A stretch of DNA of 64,000 nt from assembly GCA_036852015.1 (NCBI GenBank), contig JAANDG010000169.1, positions 124,001 through 188,000 of the forward strand, written 5' to 3'. The DNA comes from Pelodera strongyloides. Taxonomy: Eukaryota > Nematoda > Chromadorea > Rhabditida > Rhabditidae. The translations under genes and the position numbers were made by a program. The notes beneath the pieces were generated by a model, which saw only the letters and a list, made by a program, of their open reading frames with translations, ran no database searches and was not told the origin of the DNA. The first letter of the stretch is position 1. Each line of letters starts with the position of its first letter. Positions 60,060 to 64,000 of this stretch are shown here, in pieces.

Positions 60060-63000
60060 TTACTTCTTTCCCTTTCCTCCCTTCTTCTGCATACGTCCAT
60101 CTTGATGACTCTTCTTCTTTCTCTCCTTGCTTGTCTGTTGGAAATAGGAAGTACGTCTAAGCTGAGACTTCTGTCGCGGCTTCTTGTTCTTCTTGTCGTC
60201 ACTAAACATGACATGTAAATGGTCAGAATTTCAAACTTAGAAATACCACGAATGAGACGCATATCACAAGTTGCCGCTTACTACTCAGTAATCTATACTG
60301 AAATTTCATACGATGGTAATTAAAACTTAGAACACATTAACTTAGAACTTAGAACACATCGAAGACACTTCCCAGCACAATTCCATAACTCAGTCATTTA
60401 CACGACCAATGAAACATAGCACTACACGCACTCGTTAATAACCAGCATACCACAAAAAGACCGAATTTCCCCACTGTCTCTGCATAATAATATGCGTGGT
60501 AAGTCGACAGCGGAAACACGGCATCTAAGTCAAACTTCGGCCAGAGCAAAATAACTACAAAGTTGATATTAAATACGCAAACTACTATAATTTTGCAGTA
60601 CATCCTTCCATGAACATCCCTCAAAATGACCTTTCCAGCCTTTGCTCACCTAACGTTTCCTGCGATTGCCGTCAACTTGCTCGATTCCAATTCGTCCTTT
60701 CCACCAGTCACTTTGTCAACCAGTTTAGTGTACCGCTCCTTCTCAGCACCCATGTCACCAACGTTCGAGTCAAACTGGGAATAGGAGTTATATCAGACAA
60801 GAGAAAACTAATATACTGATTTTGTTCTTTCAGATCAGAACCGATCATAAATCATACCATCTTTAAAAACATATGCACTCCGAATTAAGCATTTTTCATT
60901 ACGTAAAAATATCCATATACGCACACTCATTTTTGTTTGAAGAAATACATCAAATAGGTACAACAATAAAGCAATGGAATAACAATAAGGATAACAATTT
61001 AACACTAACTAATACAAATGAAATTGAAAATAATTAACAACAAAGCCCACCTTTCTCTTGATTCCCTTCTTTACATTCGGCTTCTCATTCTTCAATTTGC
61101 CTTGGAATTTACCCATTGAGGCAGTGGCCACTTTAGCACGATCAGCAACAGATCGAAGCTAAAAGAATACAATGAGATATGAGATCAGATAAGCCCGAAG
61201 GTACGAAACCCACATGTAAACATATTCCTCTACTATATAAGTTTACCCTGCTCACTGCAAATAAATACGCGCATTAACTTAGAAAAGTTTGTTCACTGAT
61301 TCACTGTTACAATAAAGATTTTAGCTACATCTACAAAATACACAAACCACCCAAAACAACCGACATCCAACACCACAGACTAAATTAAGTACACATTGTC
61401 TAACACGCTCAATTAAGTACAGCTTCAACTTCCTAACGTCTACCAATATTCCGAGACTATATTGTTCGTTTATCGGTTTATCACATACACATTACGCTTG
61501 ATTTCCATTGTTTTATTATAAAATTGCTTGTTTGCTAATCAACCAATCAACGACAACACGACGAGTTATATACTACTTTCTTTTCATCATTTCATTGTGA
61601 TGTTATTTAATAAATAAAGTATACAAACAAGTGTGTTCTATCTGATGTTTTCACAGCAATAAAATGTTATATTTGCCGGTCCATCGTTAAAAAATATTTA
61701 TAAAATAAGGAGAAATAAATAAAATACCTGGTCTTTGTCCCTGTCCATAGGCTCTGCTGAGACACCCAATTCAACTGGCACTGCAGGTTTCGTTGAAGGA
61801 CCCTTCTTCGAGTCGAAGTTGCGACCTGATATTTTTTATTGAACACAAACACAAATAAGTCAAAAGACTAGAACACGATGTTTCAGAGAGTAGGCAAAAT
61901 CGATATGTCTGCAAAGAAATGCTTTCTTAATGCGTTTTACTATGACCCTTCCTATGCCTAAACTAAATTTATTCACTTATATATATTATTCTATATATTA
62001 TATATAATGTGTTAATAAATTATTATTATTATTACGGTATAAACACAACTGCCGAGCAAACCACACCAATATTCTTAAGTCGTTGCGTCTCGTTCTTTGC
62101 GATTCTCTCCTTCTTGGCCACACGACGCTCCTCAAAGAAATCTCTGCTGGGATCTAAAAGAAAGCATCAAAAGTATGGATTAATAAATCAGGAAAAAGCG
62201 AAATGGTGATATTGAACTTCAATGGAAGATTTTCCAACAGCTAACAGTAAAAATGGCAGCCGAACGGTGCATTAATTATCAAACTTATGGAGCAGGGAGC
62301 AGGAGAAATCCCTGAGAATATTCCAGTAATGGCAATATGATAAGGAGATAGGGGCGTCGTGGCTCACTGGCAAAGTTCTCGTCTCTCACCCATACGACCC
62401 GGGTTCGAATCCCGCCCAGTGCTACCATCTTGCAAACATGCCACGGCGTCGGGGGTAAAGTTAAGGCGCTCCCCTTGCCTAGCCTTAGGACGGACCTTTC
62501 GCTCTGTATTATCTTCTGTGCCGTCCTCTACCGTCTACTTCACTCTATGGGACACATCGGCTAAGAGACACCGCCTTGGATTGGAGCTAAAAATGAAGAT
62601 CCCCGACTTCGAGAGCAAACGGGACCCTGGATTCTACATGCTTAAGTCTATGTGTGATGATTGTATGTCTGAATAAAGTGGTATTCACATAAGGCGGTTA
62701 CTAAAGATATCGGACGGATACGCTAAGGGGCCTAAAAACTAGATGACATTAAATACAAACCAGCTTGATCGGGCAGCTCAATAAGCCAATCCTTTGTATT
62801 ATCCTTGGCTCTCCTGTAGCCCCAGGTTGGTTTCCATTCACCAGTTGCTTCGTCGTAAACCTAAATATTTAAAGTGAAAGAACTAAGTACAAGGTACAAG
62901 CCCCGATCACGCTTTGGATAAGCAGAATAGTTTTCTAATGCTAACAAATGTAAGCAGTGCGGTTTCCTTCGTTCCAAGTGGTCTATTTATACGATTAATA

Positions 63001-63844
63001 TATAATATTTTCAGTTTTAATGGTTTGTTTTATTATATGTTCACGCTGTATTATTTCGCTTTTGCTCTTTATCAGAATAAAGTATTCAATATATATAGCA
63101 CTTCGCTAGGAAAAAAAGTTCTATTGCGTTGCGTCAAAATGTCCAAGGGGAGAACAAAATATACGGTCCTCACCTTCTTGGCTCTAGTCTTCTTCACAAT
63201 TCCCTTACGAGCTGCATATTCCTCCCATTTTGTGGGAACTCGTGCTTCCGGAATCTGAATATTGTCGGTTGTTTTATTGAAGAAAACATATATAACACTC
63301 TCTGCATAAATAATGGCTAACTGCAAGGCTCTACGAAATGATGTAGCAAACCCTGCTTCGGCTTTCATACTTCACATCACATACAATGAACGAATGAACC
63401 CTCTACTCTCCAAGATAAAAACACCGAGCTTGTAAAACAAACTGACCGGTTTTTCTCTAGGAATGCGAAATTTCTTTGTTGGCAGCGTGACGACGATGGC
63501 TTCGTCAACTCGCTCCTTATTCAATTGCCATACGTGATTGACCAAGTATTGTGTATTGTCCCTAGCTCGCTCCAACAGAGACTCTTCATCGTGCCTAAAA
63601 AAGAAAATGTACGCGACCTTCGCAGTTGACGAGTTGACACAGGACACAGGCGCCAACACCCGAAATCGGGAGACTAGCTACAAACAAATTTCTTAACAAG
63701 GGGCAGGGAAAGAGCTCACTGTGTATCCTCGCCGAAAGGCACATTATCCATCAGCAGCAGGTTGCCAACATCAACGATAGGATCCACTACTTTCTGAACC
63801 GACGTGGACTTTCGAACGACCACCACGTTGTCTACAGCAACCAT
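60060..63844 (-). CDS. RRS1: RRS1, ribosome biogenesis regulatory protein, 337 aa, 9 coding exons
   Basis: Start codon 63844-63842, stop 60062-60060. Exons: 63720-63844, 63447-63594, 63174-63254, 62761-62860, 62067-62153, 61728-61825, 61051-61158, 60650-60774, 60060-60201. Phases are continuous. Diagnostic RRS1 segments: ARDNTQYLVNHVWQLNKERV followed by DEAIV; RIPREKP; PTKWEEYAARKGI; VYDEATGEWKPTWGYRRAKD then WLIELP; VAKKERIAKN; and TASMGKFQGKL. The C-terminus is Lys-rich (KKGGKGKK). Known role: nucleolar factor that, with RPF2, brings the 5S RNP into pre-60S particles. Length is close to the human protein (365 aa). An acceptor (CTTTCAG) three bases before the ATG indicates a 5' UTR intron. 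A SINE sits in the fourth intron. Confidence 0.95.
61489..61628. repeat. Dispersed repeat, copy 2 (copy 1 at 32281-32428)
   Basis: Located in RRS1 intron 6. It matches copy 1 across ATTACGCTTG, CATTGTTTTATTAT, AACGACAACACGACGAGTTA and TTTAATAAATAAA, with small indels. Confidence 0.7.
62351..62690 (+). mobile_element. SINE with tRNA-Glu-like head
   Basis: The head (62351-62424) has a Pol III A box (TGGCTCACTGG, 62360-62370) and B box (GGTTCGAATCC, 62402-62412). The anticodon-loop-like string GTCTCTCACC resembles tRNA-Glu(CTC). The acceptor ends do not pair, so it is not a functional tRNA gene. An unrelated GC-richer body of about 260 bp follows, ending near GAATAAAGTGGTATTC. It lies in RRS1 intron 4, opposite to the gene. 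Only one copy is in this window, so element boundaries are estimated. Confidence 0.7.
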
Positions 63845-64000
63845 TATCTGAAAGTAGACGACTATTCCAGAATAATGGGTCAGAAGAACATCTAAAAGGG
63901 CGGGCCCTCGGAAACCAACAAAGAAAGAGCAAGATTCAAAAATTCGATAAAAGAATTGATCAAAATTGCTCGCCCGTTCTACAAACCAATTAAGGCATTG
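63845..64000. other. RRS1 5' UTR intron / upstream sequence
   Basis: Sequence upstream of the RRS1 start codon on the minus strand, cut by the window edge. The acceptor directly before the ATG means at least part of this is a 5' UTR intron. No other feature is seen. Confidence 0.4.

Noticed and set aside
62351..62424. Functional tRNA gene
   Set aside because: Pol III boxes are present but the acceptor ends do not pair and a long unrelated body follows, so SINE is the better call.
1..64000. CRISPR arrays, rRNA genes, bacterial-style operons
   Set aside because: The DNA is eukaryotic with spliced genes, and no regularly spaced direct repeats or rRNA-like segments were seen.

Overview
The window is nuclear DNA from an animal, most likely an invertebrate with a fairly compact genome. 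I infer this from the genes present (cyclin E, TIM23, an RPRD-type CTD-binding protein, RRS1, and a doublecortin/IQ/PLAT protein). Exons are short (mostly 50-200 nt). Introns are mostly about 100-600 bp with GT..AG ends, the base composition is AT-rich, and many small inverted-repeat elements and a tRNA-derived SINE lie in introns and intergenic DNA. I cannot place the phylum from the sequence. All exon maps were built by hand from splice sites and reading-phase continuity. Single-frame ORFs are mostly misleading here.

Layout. 1-2247 (-): 5' part of an unrecognised acidic, Ser/Lys-rich nuclear-type protein that runs off the left edge. 5158-14625 (+): cyclin E, 13 exons, 497 aa. 16329-18909 (+): TIM23, 8 exons, 261 aa. 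20925-29836 (-): RPRD2-like protein, 27 exons, 823 aa, with an N-terminal CTD-interacting domain, Pro/Gln-rich middle and RGG-rich C-terminus. 30298-31160 (-): probable 4-exon gene of unknown function (162 aa). 33473-34285 (+): possible tiny spliced ORF (47 aa). 36570-58520 (+): large gene with doublecortin domain(s), two IQ motifs and several PLAT/lipoxygenase-homology repeats. Its third intron holds an antisense Penelope-like reverse transcriptase. 60060-63844 (-): RRS1, 9 coding exons, 337 aa.

Repeats. At least four families of foldback or terminal-inverted-repeat elements recur. Three of them begin and end with TTTAAAG-like termini. One family begins ATGGGGTTTCC. A 363-bp near-perfect palindrome is bounded by TTAA at both ends.

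Most interesting observation. About 200 bp downstream of the Penelope-like RT stop codon, on the RT strand (37164-37229), are all three strands of a hammerhead ribozyme core: CUGACGA, GAAA, a GUC cleavage site, and 6-bp perfect stems I and III. They occur in the order A-C-B, not the A-B-C order shared by the known type I, II and III hammerheads. A 12-bp inverted repeat encloses the CUGACGA strand. If active, this would be a pseudoknotted hammerhead topology that I do not know of.

Functionally the genes are unrelated housekeeping or structural genes: cell-cycle CDK activation, mitochondrial protein import, Pol II CTD/RNA processing, cilium or microtubule-associated structure, and 60S ribosome assembly. 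There is no operon logic. The unknown left gene and cyclin E are divergently oriented, as are the 30.3-31.2 kb gene and the small ORF at 33.5 kb.
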